From: Kiritimatiellales bacterium
Lineage (GTDB): Bacteria; Verrucomicrobiota; Kiritimatiellia; Kiritimatiellales; Pontiellaceae
Direction of reading: 5' to 3'
Assembly: GCA_030588285.1 (NCBI GenBank)
Contig: JAUUYK010000047.1
Span: 1-7,120, forward strand
DNA length: 7,120 nucleotides
How positions within the stretch are numbered: position 1 is the first letter of the stretch; each line of letters begins with the position of its first letter. The notes beneath the pieces were generated by a model. It saw only the letters and a list, made by a program, of their open reading frames with translations, did no database searches and was not told where the DNA came from. Below are positions 1 to 7,097 of the stretch, in pieces. Position numbers and translations under genes: made by a program.

Positions 1-707
1 ATCAACTCAATGCCGAACTTGAATCGTTGCCATCCGGTCTAACGATTCTTACCGCACCGGACGGCGCCACGATTAAGGTCAACAAAAAATCGGTCGGCAT
101 TTCGCCCATAACCCTTTCCGACCTGGAAGATGGACCGCACGAAATCACCGCATCCATGAAGGGTTTCGCAACCAAAACCAAGACGATCTATCTCGAACCC
201 GCCGTCAACGAAAGTGTTGAATTTAATTTAGAAAAAAATAGCGGCACGTTAGTCATCGATACCGAACCCGCCAATGTTGAAATCTACGTGAATGGAAAGT
301 TTGTCGCCACCACCCTGATTAAAGGAAGTTCAGATACCCTCTCGCAGCCCGTACGCATCACGCTGAAATCCGGAGTGGATCACATTATACAACTCGTGCG
401 GGAAGGGTTTGTTTCCGAAACGGCAACCATTCAAACCGAGGTTGATCAGGTCGTGACTCGCCACAAAGTGCTCACCCGAATCTTTGTTTTTGATACCCGC
501 ATAACCACCCAAGACAGCATCATCGACTGCCGCTTTATTCATAAGCTGCCCAACGGAAATATTCGCTATGAATATCGCCCCGGAATCTATGATGAAATCC
601 ACAAGTCTGAAATCCGCGAGTACAGCGCGATAACCCTCGACGACGAAAGCAATCGTGAGGCCCGCCGCCTGATTGAGAAAAGCCGCAAAGTACTTCTCGT
701 GGAATAA
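1..707 (+). CDS. PEGA-domain repeat protein, C-terminal part (5' end outside window)
   Basis: The reading frame is open from the first bases (frame starting at position 3) to the TAA at 705-707, so this is the 3' part of a longer gene. The TTG at 27 is probably not the real start. Two PEGA-like beta repeats are visible. The first, about 33-230, has the signature 'PDGATIKVN...G.SPITL.DL.DGPHEI...KGF'. The second, about 240-470, has 'GTLVIDTEPANVEIYVNGK' and ends in 'REGFVSETATIQ'. The last ~75 residues are a charged tail of no family I recognise. PEGA repeats are found in bacterial surface or periplasmic proteins and behind the transmembrane segment of some Ser/Thr kinases; which applies here cannot be told because the N-terminus is missing. 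A terminator follows at 748-776, so this gene ends its own transcript. The domain call is fairly sure and the cellular role is unknown. Confidence 0.85.
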   Translation, partial: QLNAELESLPSGLTILTAPDGATIKVNKKSVGISPITLSDLEDGPHEITASMKGFATKTKTIYLEPAVNESVEFNLEKNSGTLVIDTEPANVEIYVNGKFVATTLIKGSSDTLSQPVRITLKSGVDHIIQLVREGFVSETATIQTEVDQVVTRHKVLTRIFVFDTRITTQDSIIDCRFIHKLPNGNIRYEYRPGIYDEIHKSEIREYSAITLDDESNREARRLIEKSRKVLLVE

Positions 708-747
708 TGGATAACCCAGGCAACCTGCCCGCGCCGCAACCTGCTAC

Positions 748-776
748 AGCCGTCGGAATTTCCGCCGGCTTTTTTT
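748..776 (+). terminator. Rho-independent terminator after the PEGA gene
   Basis: A nine-pair stem (748-756 with 762-770) has one internal T/C mismatch and a five-base loop (aattt). It is GC-rich and is followed directly by a run of seven T (770-776). It lies 41 bases after the PEGA gene stop and fits termination of that gene, separating it from pheT. Confidence 0.82.
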
Positions 777-868
777 ATGGTTTCTATTCCGCCCCCTAAC
801 AAGACAACTTGCCGGAATAAAACGCGGTAAAGTGCGGCCCTTTAAGGCGGTGAAATATAGATATTCTT

Positions 869-886
869 TATATACTAGAGTATATA
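869..886. repeat. Perfect 8-bp inverted repeat (operator-like)
   Basis: TATATACT at 869-876 and AGTATATA at 879-886 are exact reverse complements separated by two bases (AG). A compact symmetrical site in an AT-rich intergenic region suits a dimeric regulator. The left arm also contains TATACT (871-876), close to a -10 box, but I found no suitable -35 upstream of it. AT-rich palindromes also arise by chance, so a function is not established. Confidence 0.45.
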
Positions 887-900
887 GACGAGGTCAAAAA

Positions 901-928
901 TGGGCAGTTTTAGACGCAAATATATAAT
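901..928 (+). promoter_or_regulatory. Possible sigma-70-type promoter for pheT
   Basis: The hexamer TGGGCA (901-906, four of six matches to TTGACA) lies 16 bases before a perfect TATAAT (923-928). Transcription would start near 935 and give a leader of about 190 bases before the pheT start codon. The -10 is good, the -35 is weak, and AT-rich DNA produces such matches by chance. Confidence 0.3.
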
Positions 929-1113
929 GCACTACATATAAAATGCGCGTGTAAATAGGCGAAATAAGAGGGAGAAGAAGGCCGAACGCATGACGGTCGA
1001 TTCCGAGTTTAGGCCTTTCGACGGGAGATTGAAAAAGAGTGGGGGCTGAAGCAGTAGACGAATGGCTTGAGCCGTTTCACGACAAAAGGTATATAGAACG
1101 CTCAAATTTTATC

Positions 1114-1117
1114 GGAG
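1114..1117 (+). promoter_or_regulatory. Ribosome binding site of pheT
   Basis: GGAG lies seven bases before the ATG at 1125. It supports that start, which is also where the conserved PheT N-terminus ('MKILVSWLRDYVD') begins. Confidence 0.75.
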
Positions 1118-1124
1118 CTAGGTT

Positions 1125-3530
1125 ATGAAGATTTTGGTTAGTTGGCTGAGAGACTACGTTGATTTTGAAGACACCATCGAAGGGCTGTCGGATAAACTGA
1201 CTTTTGCAGGGCTAGAAGTAGAGGCCATCGAAACGATTGGCTCGGACTTTTCGGGGGTTGTGGTGGGCGAAATTACCACAATTGAACCGCATCCCGCCGC
1301 CGATAAATTACGCCTCTGCACCGTTGAATACGGAGCCGAAGAAACCATGCGGGTGGTCTGCGGCGCTCCGAACGTTGCGGTGGGCGGAAAATATCCTTTT
1401 GCCCCGGTCGGGACGACCTTACCCGGTGGATTTAAACTCAAGAAAGCGAAAATTCGGGGTGAAGTTTCGATGGGTATGCTCTGCGCAAAAGATGAACTAG
1501 AACTCGGCGAAGATCACTCGGGTCTATTGGTGCTCGCCGCCGATCTAAAACCAGGCACTCCATTTGTCGAGGTGTGGGGCGCGCCAGAAACGGTGATCGA
1601 ACTCGAAATCACACCGAACCGCCCAGACTGCCTTTCAATGATTGGTGTTGCACGCGAAATGGCCGTCTTATATGGCACGGAACTGAAGCTTCCGGCCTTC
1701 GAAATTTCCGAAACCACCACCGATGTGAACACCGAAATCTCGGTGACGGTGGACGATGCGGTCGGGTGTCCGCGCTACATCGCGCGGGTTTTGAAAGAGG
1801 CCAAAATTGCGCCTTCGCCGGAGTGGATGCAAAAACGGCTCGAAGCCGCGGGGATTCGCCCGATTAACAACGTGGTTGATATTACCAACTATGTGATGCT
1901 CGAAACCGGCCACCCTCTGCACGCCTTTGATAAGACCTTGGTGGCGGGAAATCAAATTTGTGTTCGCGCCGCCCAACCCGCCGAAAAAATGAAAACCCTC
2001 GACGGAACCGAGCGTGAACTGACTGAAAAAATGCTGATCATTGCCGATGCCGAAAAAGCCTCGGCCATTGCGGGCGTAATGGGCGGAGCAGAGAGCGAAA
2101 TCAAACCCGACACCTCCACGATTCTGCTCGAAGCCGCCGCGTTCGAAACCGCGTCGATCCGTCATACGGCAAAACAACTCGGCTTAACCACCGATTCTTC
2201 CTATCGCTTTCAACGCGGTATTAATACCGATTCCGTTGAATGGGCCAGCAACCGTGCCGCTGCGCTGATGTGCGAACTCGCCGGAGCCAAGTTGTGCCAG
2301 GGAATCGTCGATTCCAACCCAAAACCGAAAGCGGAGATTAAAATCCCGTTCAGCTGGAAACGAATTGAAGGCATGGTCGGAGCCGAGATTGGCAACGATC
2401 GGATGAAGCAAATTTTAGAAACGTTAGAAATCGGGATTGAAGAGGATACCGGCGAAACCGCCGTGGCGGTTGCTCCGTCGTTCCGTCTAGACCTGGAACG
2501 CGAGATTGATTTGGTGGAGGAAATTGCCCGCATCTATGGGGTGGATAATATTCCAACCAAAACGCCGCTGGCAAAAATAATTCCCGGCGCCGATGACTCA
2601 CGGGTTCGCGCAATTGCCAGCCTGCGGAATAATTTGCAGGGGTTGGGCGTAAGCGAAATCTTGAACTACACCTTAGTGAACCATCCCTTGCTCGACCTGT
2701 TTAATAAAGAGAACCGCGCCGACCGCGAAGAGCTGCCACACCCCATCAGCGTGGACCAATCGGTGATGCGTACCTCGCTCATTCCACAGCTCGTCGAAAG
2801 CCTCGGCCGGAACCATTCCCGGCAAATCAACGAGGCCTGTTTCTACGAGCTGGGTCGCACATTTAATCGCGTGAAGGGCGGCACGGTTCAAACCGAAACC
2901 GTCTCGCTCGGCATGATGGGCCCCGTCGGCCGTTCATTGCTCGAAAAGCGCGCAACGGTTTCGGACGAAGAACTATTTGTATGGATGAAAGGGCTCATCG
3001 AACAGCTCCTAAAATCGCAGCATGTAGCCGAGGTTTCCTTCGAAACCAACGATCGGCCCGAATTTGAAAGCGGAAAATCGATGTTGATTTTAGTCGATGG
3101 AAAAACGGTGGGTTGCATGGGGCTCATTAATAAAACGGCACGCGACGAATGGCGTTTAACGGGCCCCGTTGCGGCGGCGGAACTGCAACTTGAAACCCTG
3201 CTGAAAAATACGTTCCAAATCACCCAGGTTCAAGACCTCGCCCAATTCCCTTCAATGAACCGCGATATTGCGCTGGTACTCGACGAATCGATGGAAAATG
3301 AAGCGGTAGTCAAGCTCATTGAAAAAGCAAAACCAAAAGATCTTGAATGTTTTGGACTGTTTGATGTCTATCAGGGAAAGGGTATAGAAAAGGGCAAAAA
3401 GAGTTTGGCCTATACCTTTGTATATCGTTCCGCCAAGCAGACGCTAACCGATAAAAAAGTGAATAAGACGCATCAAAAGCTGATCAACTTTTTATGCCAA
3501 AACCTTGGGGCTAGTCTTCGAGAAGGTTAA
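1125..3530 (+). CDS. pheT: Phenylalanine--tRNA ligase beta subunit
   Basis: This is the beta subunit of the cytoplasmic alpha2beta2 enzyme that charges tRNA-Phe with phenylalanine. The beta chain holds the tRNA-binding and editing parts, while catalysis is in PheS. At 801 residues it has the usual length for bacterial PheT (about 790-810). Domains in order are: the N-terminal 'SWLRDYV' segment; an EMAP/OB-fold tRNA-binding domain at about residues 40-150 ('EPHPAADKLRLC', 'GAPNV', 'IRGEVSMGMLC'); the B3/B4 editing domain at about 210-385 ('GIRPINNVVDITNYVMLE', 'GHPLHAFD', 'SYRFQRGI'); the B5 domain at about 405-475; the catalytic-like core at about 475-690 ('EEIARIYGVDNIP', 'LNYTLVN', 'MRTSLIPQLV'); and the C-terminal anticodon-binding ferredoxin-like domain at about 700-801 ('QFPSMNRDIALVLDE', 'SLAYTFVYRS'). 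No frameshift or gap is seen. PheS is not adjacent: the gene upstream is a PEGA protein behind a terminator. The protease gene starts two bases after the stop. Confidence 0.98.
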   Translation: MKILVSWLRDYVDFEDTIEGLSDKLTFAGLEVEAIETIGSDFSGVVVGEITTIEPHPAADKLRLCTVEYGAEETMRVVCGAPNVAVGGKYPFAPVGTTLPGGFKLKKAKIRGEVSMGMLCAKDELELGEDHSGLLVLAADLKPGTPFVEVWGAPETVIELEITPNRPDCLSMIGVAREMAVLYGTELKLPAFEISETTTDVNTEISVTVDDAVGCPRYIARVLKEAKIAPSPEWMQKRLEAAGIRPINNVVDITNYVMLETGHPLHAFDKTLVAGNQICVRAAQPAEKMKTLDGTERELTEKMLIIADAEKASAIAGVMGGAESEIKPDTSTILLEAAAFETASIRHTAKQLGLTTDSSYRFQRGINTDSVEWASNRAAALMCELAGAKLCQGIVDSNPKPKAEIKIPFSWKRIEGMVGAEIGNDRMKQILETLEIGIEEDTGETAVAVAPSFRLDLEREIDLVEEIARIYGVDNIPTKTPLAKIIPGADDSRVRAIASLRNNLQGLGVSEILNYTLVNHPLLDLFNKENRADREELPHPISVDQSVMRTSLIPQLVESLGRNHSRQINEACFYELGRTFNRVKGGTVQTETVSLGMMGPVGRSLLEKRATVSDEELFVWMKGLIEQLLKSQHVAEVSFETNDRPEFESGKSMLILVDGKTVGCMGLINKTARDEWRLTGPVAAAELQLETLLKNTFQITQVQDLAQFPSMNRDIALVLDESMENEAVVKLIEKAKPKDLECFGLFDVYQGKGIEKGKKSLAYTFVYRSAKQTLTDKKVNKTHQKLINFLCQNLGASLREG
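3520..3526 (+). promoter_or_regulatory. Ribosome binding site of the subtilase, inside the pheT end
   Basis: GAGAAGG ends six bases before the ATG at 3533 and overlaps the last codons of pheT (stop 3528-3530). This placement suggests translation of the protease from the pheT transcript. Confidence 0.7.
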
Positions 3531-3532
3531 AT

Positions 3533-5554
3533 ATGAAAAAAAAGAACCCCATCTATCTATTCAGTTTAGTCTGTCTGATCTTTGGGGGTTCCGCCATGGC
3601 CCAGAAACATTCTCGGTTTCAAGAATGTCCCTCCGAACGGAAGGTATTGGTTGAAAAACTCGCCAAGCGATGCGCTACCGACAAACGAAAGGCCAAGGCG
3701 TGGGCAAAGGCGCGCGGGCTACCCATGCGGATAGATAACGGACGGCAGTTGCGGCAGCTGGTGGCCGTACGGAACGGTAAACCGCTTTATCTCATAACCC
3801 ATAATTCAAACGCGGCTATTTCGGCGGCAGCCGATCGGGTTCGAAATCCGATCCCGTACAATCTTAGTGGTGCGGGGATCAAAGTCGGGGTTTGGGATGG
3901 AGGCGCGGTTTTAACAACCCATCAAGAATTTGGTGGCCGTGTTATGGTTAAAGACCTCGCACATTCACACTTCCACGCCACCCATGTTGGCGGAACCATC
4001 GGGGCTTCCGGAGTAGATTCGGACGCAAAAGGCATGGCCCCTGCCGTGACCATTCATTCATACGATTGGGGCAACGACCTGGCCGAAATGGGAGCTTCCG
4101 CAGCATCGGCTCCCGGGCAAACGGAAGCCCTCTACCTCTCGAACCACTCCTATGGCTATGGGCGGGGATGGAGCGACGGAATATTTGATAGCTATGATCA
4201 ATTTGGCCAATATAATGAGGTTTCCCGAGATACAGACGAAGTCGTTGAGGGGAATCAATATTACCTGCCCTTTTTTTCCGCCGGGAACGATCGAGGTGAT
4301 GAAGGCGATGCGGAATATAAAGAGGGCTATGATACGATTGCCGACTATGCCATCGCAAAAAATGTCATAACGGTCGGGGCGGTTGATGATGCCGTATCAC
4401 CCGCTGGGGATCGTTATTTGCCGGGGGCAAGGATGGCCTATTTTAGCAGCTGGGGGCCAGCGGATGATGGGCGCATCAAGCCCGACATTGTCGCCAATGG
4501 AGAATGGCTATATTCATGCTACGACAGTAATAACTCGGCCTATGATTGGATGAGCGGAACGAGCATGGCATCGCCCAGCGCGTGCGGAGCGGCCGCGTTG
4601 CTGGCGGAATACTACGATAAGCTGCTTCCGGGGCAGGCGATGCGAGCGAGTACACTCAAGGGACTGATCATCCACACGGCGGACGATCTCGGTCGGCCAG
4701 GACCGGACTATTGCAATGGCTGGGGACTGATGAATACATGGGCGGCGGCCGAGCTACTTAAGGCCCATATCGACCTCCCGATCCTGCTGACAGAGGCCTC
4801 GCTGACCGCACCGCAGCCAAGCGAAACCTATTCTTTCTTGAGTAATGGGAACGCGCCGGTGCGCGTGACGCTCTGCTGGACCGATCCGGCGGGGGAGGCG
4901 ACCAATGATGATGATAGTCGTACCCCCCGACTGGTCAACGATCTCGATCTCAAGGTGGTCGGCCCCGACGGAACCTTCTGGCCATACATGCTCAGCTATG
5001 CCGATCCGGAGGCCAATGCCACGGCCACGGGAAAAAATGATATCGATAACGTCGAGCAAGTCTACATCGCCACGCCGGCTGCCGGGGAATATACGATTAC
5101 CATCAACTATGACGGGAGTTTAACGGATAAAACGCAGTGGTATTCGCTTTTAGTCTCCGGTCCGGTAAGCGACTCCGACAGCGACGGTATGCCCGATGCG
5201 TGGGAAACCGAGTATTTCATGGACCCAACCGGTGCCATCGCCTCGGCGGATGCGGATGGCGACGGGGCGGACAATTTAACGGAATATATTTCAGGGTATA
5301 ATCCAACCAATCCCAGCTCGGTATTCGAAATCACCAATTTCAGCGTTCCGCCGACGAACGGTGCGCCTTTCATTATTGAATGGGCTCCCATTACGGGGCG
5401 AATTTACACGGTTAAAAGGACCGATAATTTAATCAATAAGCCGTTTGCAACCATCTCGGGTGAACTTCCAGATTCAGTAAATAGCTACACCGATTCCGAG
5501 AATCGAACGGAAAATAGTCAATTCTATCGGGTTGATGTTCGGTTGGAAGAATAG
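3533..5554 (+). CDS. Secreted subtilisin-like serine protease (S8 family) with calcium-binding linker and C-terminal beta domains
   Basis: This 673-residue endopeptidase is exported by Sec: a basic N-terminus (MKKK), a hydrophobic core, and a likely signal peptidase I cut after 'AMA' near residue 23. A short propeptide-like stretch follows to about residue 110. The S8 triad is complete: Asp122 ('VGVWDGG'), His148 ('HATHVGGT') and Ser344 ('SGTSMASP'), with oxyanion-hole Asn252 ('SAGND'). Residues about 420-545 form a jelly-roll-like beta domain ('LCWTDPAG', 'LVNDLDLKVVGPDG', 'AAGEYTITINYDG') as in KP-43-type subtilases. Residues 547-595 are a dockerin/TSP3-like calcium-binding stretch ('DSDSDGMPDAWE', 'DADGDGADNLTEY'). 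The last ~75 residues are a beta domain ('EWAPITGRIYTVKRTDNL', 'FYRVDV') of the sort common at the C-termini of secreted proteins of Verrucomicrobiota and Kiritimatiellota; this link is from memory of such proteins. The substrate is unknown. It is probably co-transcribed with pheT. Confidence 0.95.
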   Translation: MKKKNPIYLFSLVCLIFGGSAMAQKHSRFQECPSERKVLVEKLAKRCATDKRKAKAWAKARGLPMRIDNGRQLRQLVAVRNGKPLYLITHNSNAAISAAADRVRNPIPYNLSGAGIKVGVWDGGAVLTTHQEFGGRVMVKDLAHSHFHATHVGGTIGASGVDSDAKGMAPAVTIHSYDWGNDLAEMGASAASAPGQTEALYLSNHSYGYGRGWSDGIFDSYDQFGQYNEVSRDTDEVVEGNQYYLPFFSAGNDRGDEGDAEYKEGYDTIADYAIAKNVITVGAVDDAVSPAGDRYLPGARMAYFSSWGPADDGRIKPDIVANGEWLYSCYDSNNSAYDWMSGTSMASPSACGAAALLAEYYDKLLPGQAMRASTLKGLIIHTADDLGRPGPDYCNGWGLMNTWAAAELLKAHIDLPILLTEASLTAPQPSETYSFLSNGNAPVRVTLCWTDPAGEATNDDDSRTPRLVNDLDLKVVGPDGTFWPYMLSYADPEANATATGKNDIDNVEQVYIATPAAGEYTITINYDGSLTDKTQWYSLLVSGPVSDSDSDGMPDAWETEYFMDPTGAIASADADGDGADNLTEYISGYNPTNPSSVFEITNFSVPPTNGAPFIIEWAPITGRIYTVKRTDNLINKPFATISGELPDSVNSYTDSENRTENSQFYRVDVRLEE

Positions 5555-5558
5555 ATAC

Positions 5559-5600
5559 GAACTCAACGCCGTCATAAATTTCCCACCCGTTTATGAGTTC
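5559..5600. repeat. Stem-loop just after the subtilase stop
   Basis: GAACTCA (5559-5565) is complementary to TGAGTTC (5594-5600), and TCATAAA (5572-5578) is complementary to TTTATGA (5590-5596). The two right arms share TGA, so the pairings compete. A joint fold pairs GAAC with GTTC around a nine-base bulge and then the seven-pair inner stem. It starts four bases after the protease stop codon and may stabilise the mRNA 3' end or help termination. It lacks a T-run, so it is not a classical terminator. Confidence 0.55.
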
Positions 5601-5745
5601 ATTTCCTCTCCGTGGCTTCGTGCCTCAAGCGACGAATCGAGCGAGTGTGATAAATCCCGCCGTTCCGTCATTAAACCCCATTTACATTGATCCGTGGCAA
5701 ACCCCATTCCCCCGAATAGAAAATAATCCACCCCCCGCTGCGCTC

Positions 5746-5811
5746 AAGACACAAAGAGCACCAAGAAAACCTACGTCCAAAGTATTCTGTTCTTCGTGTC
5801 CTTCGCGCCTT
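5746..5811. repeat. Imperfect inverted repeat made of 'cttcgtg' / 'cacaaag' words
   Basis: The arm at 5746-5770 (aagacacaaagagcacc followed by aagaaaac) is an imperfect reverse complement of the arm at 5789-5811 (gttcttcgtgtccttcgc followed by gcctt), with an 18-base loop. In the first 11 aligned positions 8 match and the three differences are all A/G, which would be G-U pairs in RNA from the minus strand. CTTCGTG occurs three times nearby (5616-5622, 5792-5798, 5809-5815) and CTTCGCG once (5801-5807). Such words recur between genes in some bacterial genomes, which suggests a dispersed intergenic repeat. Confidence 0.5.
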
Positions 5812-5892
5812 CGTGGTTAATCCTCATTCCCACAAATCCGTTGGTCCTCTTTCGCCCCGTCGGAAAACTTCATCATTTGGAATCCATCCCTT

Positions 5893-6869
5893 TTAAAGCA
5901 TATCCAACGGACTCTTTACCGCATCAATATCCTTGCTCATCACATGCGTATAAATCTCCGTCGTCTTCACATCCTTATGCCCCATCAGCTCCTGCACCAT
6001 ACGAATATACGTTCCGTTCTCCAGCAGATGGGTAGCAAAAGAGTGCCGCAACGTATGCACCGTTGCTCGCTTCAAAATACCCGATTTCTTCACCGCCTCC
6101 TTCATCGCCTTTTGAAAACCCGACTCCAGCACATGGTGTCGCATCTCCTTTCCCGACCGCGGATCGATCGACCGCTTCTTCGACGGAAAAACATACTGCC
6201 AGCCCGGCTCACGTGCCGCATTCTTATATTTTCGCGCCAACGCCTCCGGAATATAAACCTCGCCGAATCCGCCTCATGCAACGCAATCACCCGCTCAATA
6301 TGATCCGCCAGCAATAGACGAACCGCCTCCGGCAATACCACCGTCCGATCCTTCCCGCCTTTTCCGCCCCGTATAAAAACCCGCCCCTGTCCAAAATCCA
6401 CATCCTGAACCCGCAACCGAATGCACTCCATCAACCGAAGCCCGCAGCCATACGTCAACTGCCCCATCAGTCGATGCGTCCCCGCCATGGCACCAAGCAC
6501 CTGAGCTACCTCGGTTTGGGTCAAAACCGTCGGCGATTTTCGATGTCGCTTACTGCGCACCGGAGCAATACTTCCAAGTTCCATATCCAGCACATCGCGA
6601 TACAAAAACACAATCGCATTCAGCGCCTGACGCTGGGTTGAAACCGCCACCTTCTTCTCCGACGCCAAATAGCTTAAATACTGCTCCACCTCCGGCGCCC
6701 CCATCTCCTTCGGATGTTGCTTCATCCCATGAAACTGTAAATACCGCTTAATCCACGCACCATAGGTCTGCTCCGTACGATACGCATAATGATAATAACG
6801 CAACACTTCCCGAACCTGATCCATCAGCTTAAGATCCGGATTTGTCCTAAACTTTTTCTTGCCTTCCAT
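5893..6869 (-). pseudogene. intI: Integron-type tyrosine recombinase IntI, split by a frameshift
   Basis: IntI enzymes recombine attI and attC sites to capture and shuffle gene cassettes. The N-terminal part starts at the ATG at 6869-6867 and reads in frame to about residue 203. It has the SAM-like arm ('LMDQVREVLRYYHYAYRTEQTY', 'ASTQRQALNAIVFLYRDVL'), catalytic Arg145 ('GCGLRLMECIRLRV') and the beta-hairpin Lys ('GGKGGKDR'). Family alignment then leaves the frame after 'ALHEADS', near 6258-6270, and resumes one frame over with '[31 protein letters not shown]', to the stop at 5893-5895. That second part carries the IntI-specific insertion ('[13 protein letters not shown]', 'RSIDPRSG', 'RHH') and the rest of the active site: His and Arg ('[13 protein letters not shown]'), His ('[10 protein letters not shown]') and Tyr ('IYTHV', codon at 5950-5952). 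With the frame repaired, length is about 325 residues, normal for IntI. A net one-base loss, or a loss such as seven bases, would explain it. No slippery heptamer for programmed shifting is seen, so it is a recent pseudogene or a sequencing error. Confidence 0.92.
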
Positions 6870-6874
6870 TCCTT

Positions 6875-6880
6875 CCTCCT
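6875..6880 (-). promoter_or_regulatory. Strong ribosome binding site of intI
   Basis: On the minus strand AGGAGG ends five bases before the ATG at 6869-6867. It settles the start codon and shows that the initiation signals of this now broken gene are intact. Confidence 0.8.
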
Positions 6881-6920
6881 CGAAAATGCATATTCATTTT
6901 AAATAACAAAGAACATGTTA

Positions 6921-6938
6921 TAAGCAAGGGTAAGCAAG
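6921..6938. repeat. Tandem TAAGCAAG repeat, 10-bp period
   Basis: TAAGCAAG occurs at 6921-6928 and again at 6931-6938, exactly one helical turn apart, about 50-70 bases upstream of the intI start and next to the palindrome at 6912-6919. The arrangement could place two protein subunits on the same DNA face. Confidence 0.5.
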
Positions 6939-6950
6939 AAAATCTTCCAT

Positions 6951-6973
6951 ATTTCCCTATTTAATACGGGCAT
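6951..6973. repeat. Direct repeat copy 1 (TTTAATACrGGCAT motif)
   Basis: This 23-base unit matches the unit at 7098-7120 at 18 of 23 positions, and the last 14 bases match at 13 of 14. The motif is also partly palindromic about its centre. Confidence 0.5.
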
Positions 6974-7022
6974 AGATGAAAAAAACAAGGTTGAGAGATA
7001 ATAGGTGGCCTAGCGGAGCGCG

Positions 7023-7045
7023 ATAATTTTCGGAACGAAAATAAT
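7023..7045. repeat. Near-perfect 10-bp inverted repeat (hairpin)
   Basis: The arm ataattttcg (7023-7032) and the arm cgaaaataat (7036-7045) are complementary at nine of ten positions around a three-base loop (gaa). No T-run follows. It lies between the two direct repeat copies. Confidence 0.5.
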
Positions 7046-7097
7046 GACCGAAGGGAATGATTCAAACGAAATACAAAATAAACCGCTCATTTTCCGC

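Larger units (their letters stand above)
777..1124. other. Non-coding stretch upstream of pheT, probable control region
   Basis: This stretch of about 350 bases has no convincing gene on either strand and no recognisable tRNA or riboswitch. Its middle part (about 850-950) is clearly more AT-rich than the flanking genes, contains an 8-bp inverted repeat (869-886) and a perfect TATAAT (923-928), and is followed by about 190 bases of possible leader. A T-box would need a specifier loop and a conserved TGGN motif near a terminator, and I see no such arrangement. The role as a pheT promoter and leader is inferred from position. Confidence 0.5.
5555..5892. other. Non-coding stretch between the protease and the integrase 3' end
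   Basis: This stretch lies between two convergent genes. Apart from the stem-loop at 5559-5600 and the 'cttcgtg'-type element at 5746-5811, it holds nothing recognisable. A 75-codon open frame (5593-5820, +) has no family resemblance, no Shine-Dalgarno sequence and a proline/serine-rich composition, and it runs through the repeat element, so I do not call it. No T-tract terminator is evident for either flanking gene. Confidence 0.6.

Noticed and set aside
900..941. A 13-codon frame with GAGG six bases upstream, before pheT
   Set aside because: It has only one Phe codon and no attenuator-like structure after it, and it overlaps the better promoter candidate at 901-928.
1668..2177. 169-residue minus-strand open frame inside pheT
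   Set aside because: It is the antisense shadow of a strongly conserved coding region, with glycine/histidine-rich low-quality composition.
5593..5820. 75-residue plus-strand open frame between the protease and intI
   Set aside because: It has no Shine-Dalgarno sequence, no known motif and a proline/serine-rich composition, and it runs through the intergenic repeat.
5555..5892. CRISPR array or attC cassette sites downstream of intI
   Set aside because: There are no regularly spaced repeats, and single matches to RYYYAAC occur by chance; no matching GTTRRRY partner was found.
5893..6240. C-terminal IntI half as a separate functional gene
   Set aside because: It would start at a TTG with a purine-rich stretch only two bases upstream, and alone it lacks the first catalytic Arg and the hairpin Lys.
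6975..7025. Short plus-strand peptide (MKKTRL...) as a first cassette gene
   Set aside because: It has only 16 codons, no ribosome binding site and no family resemblance.
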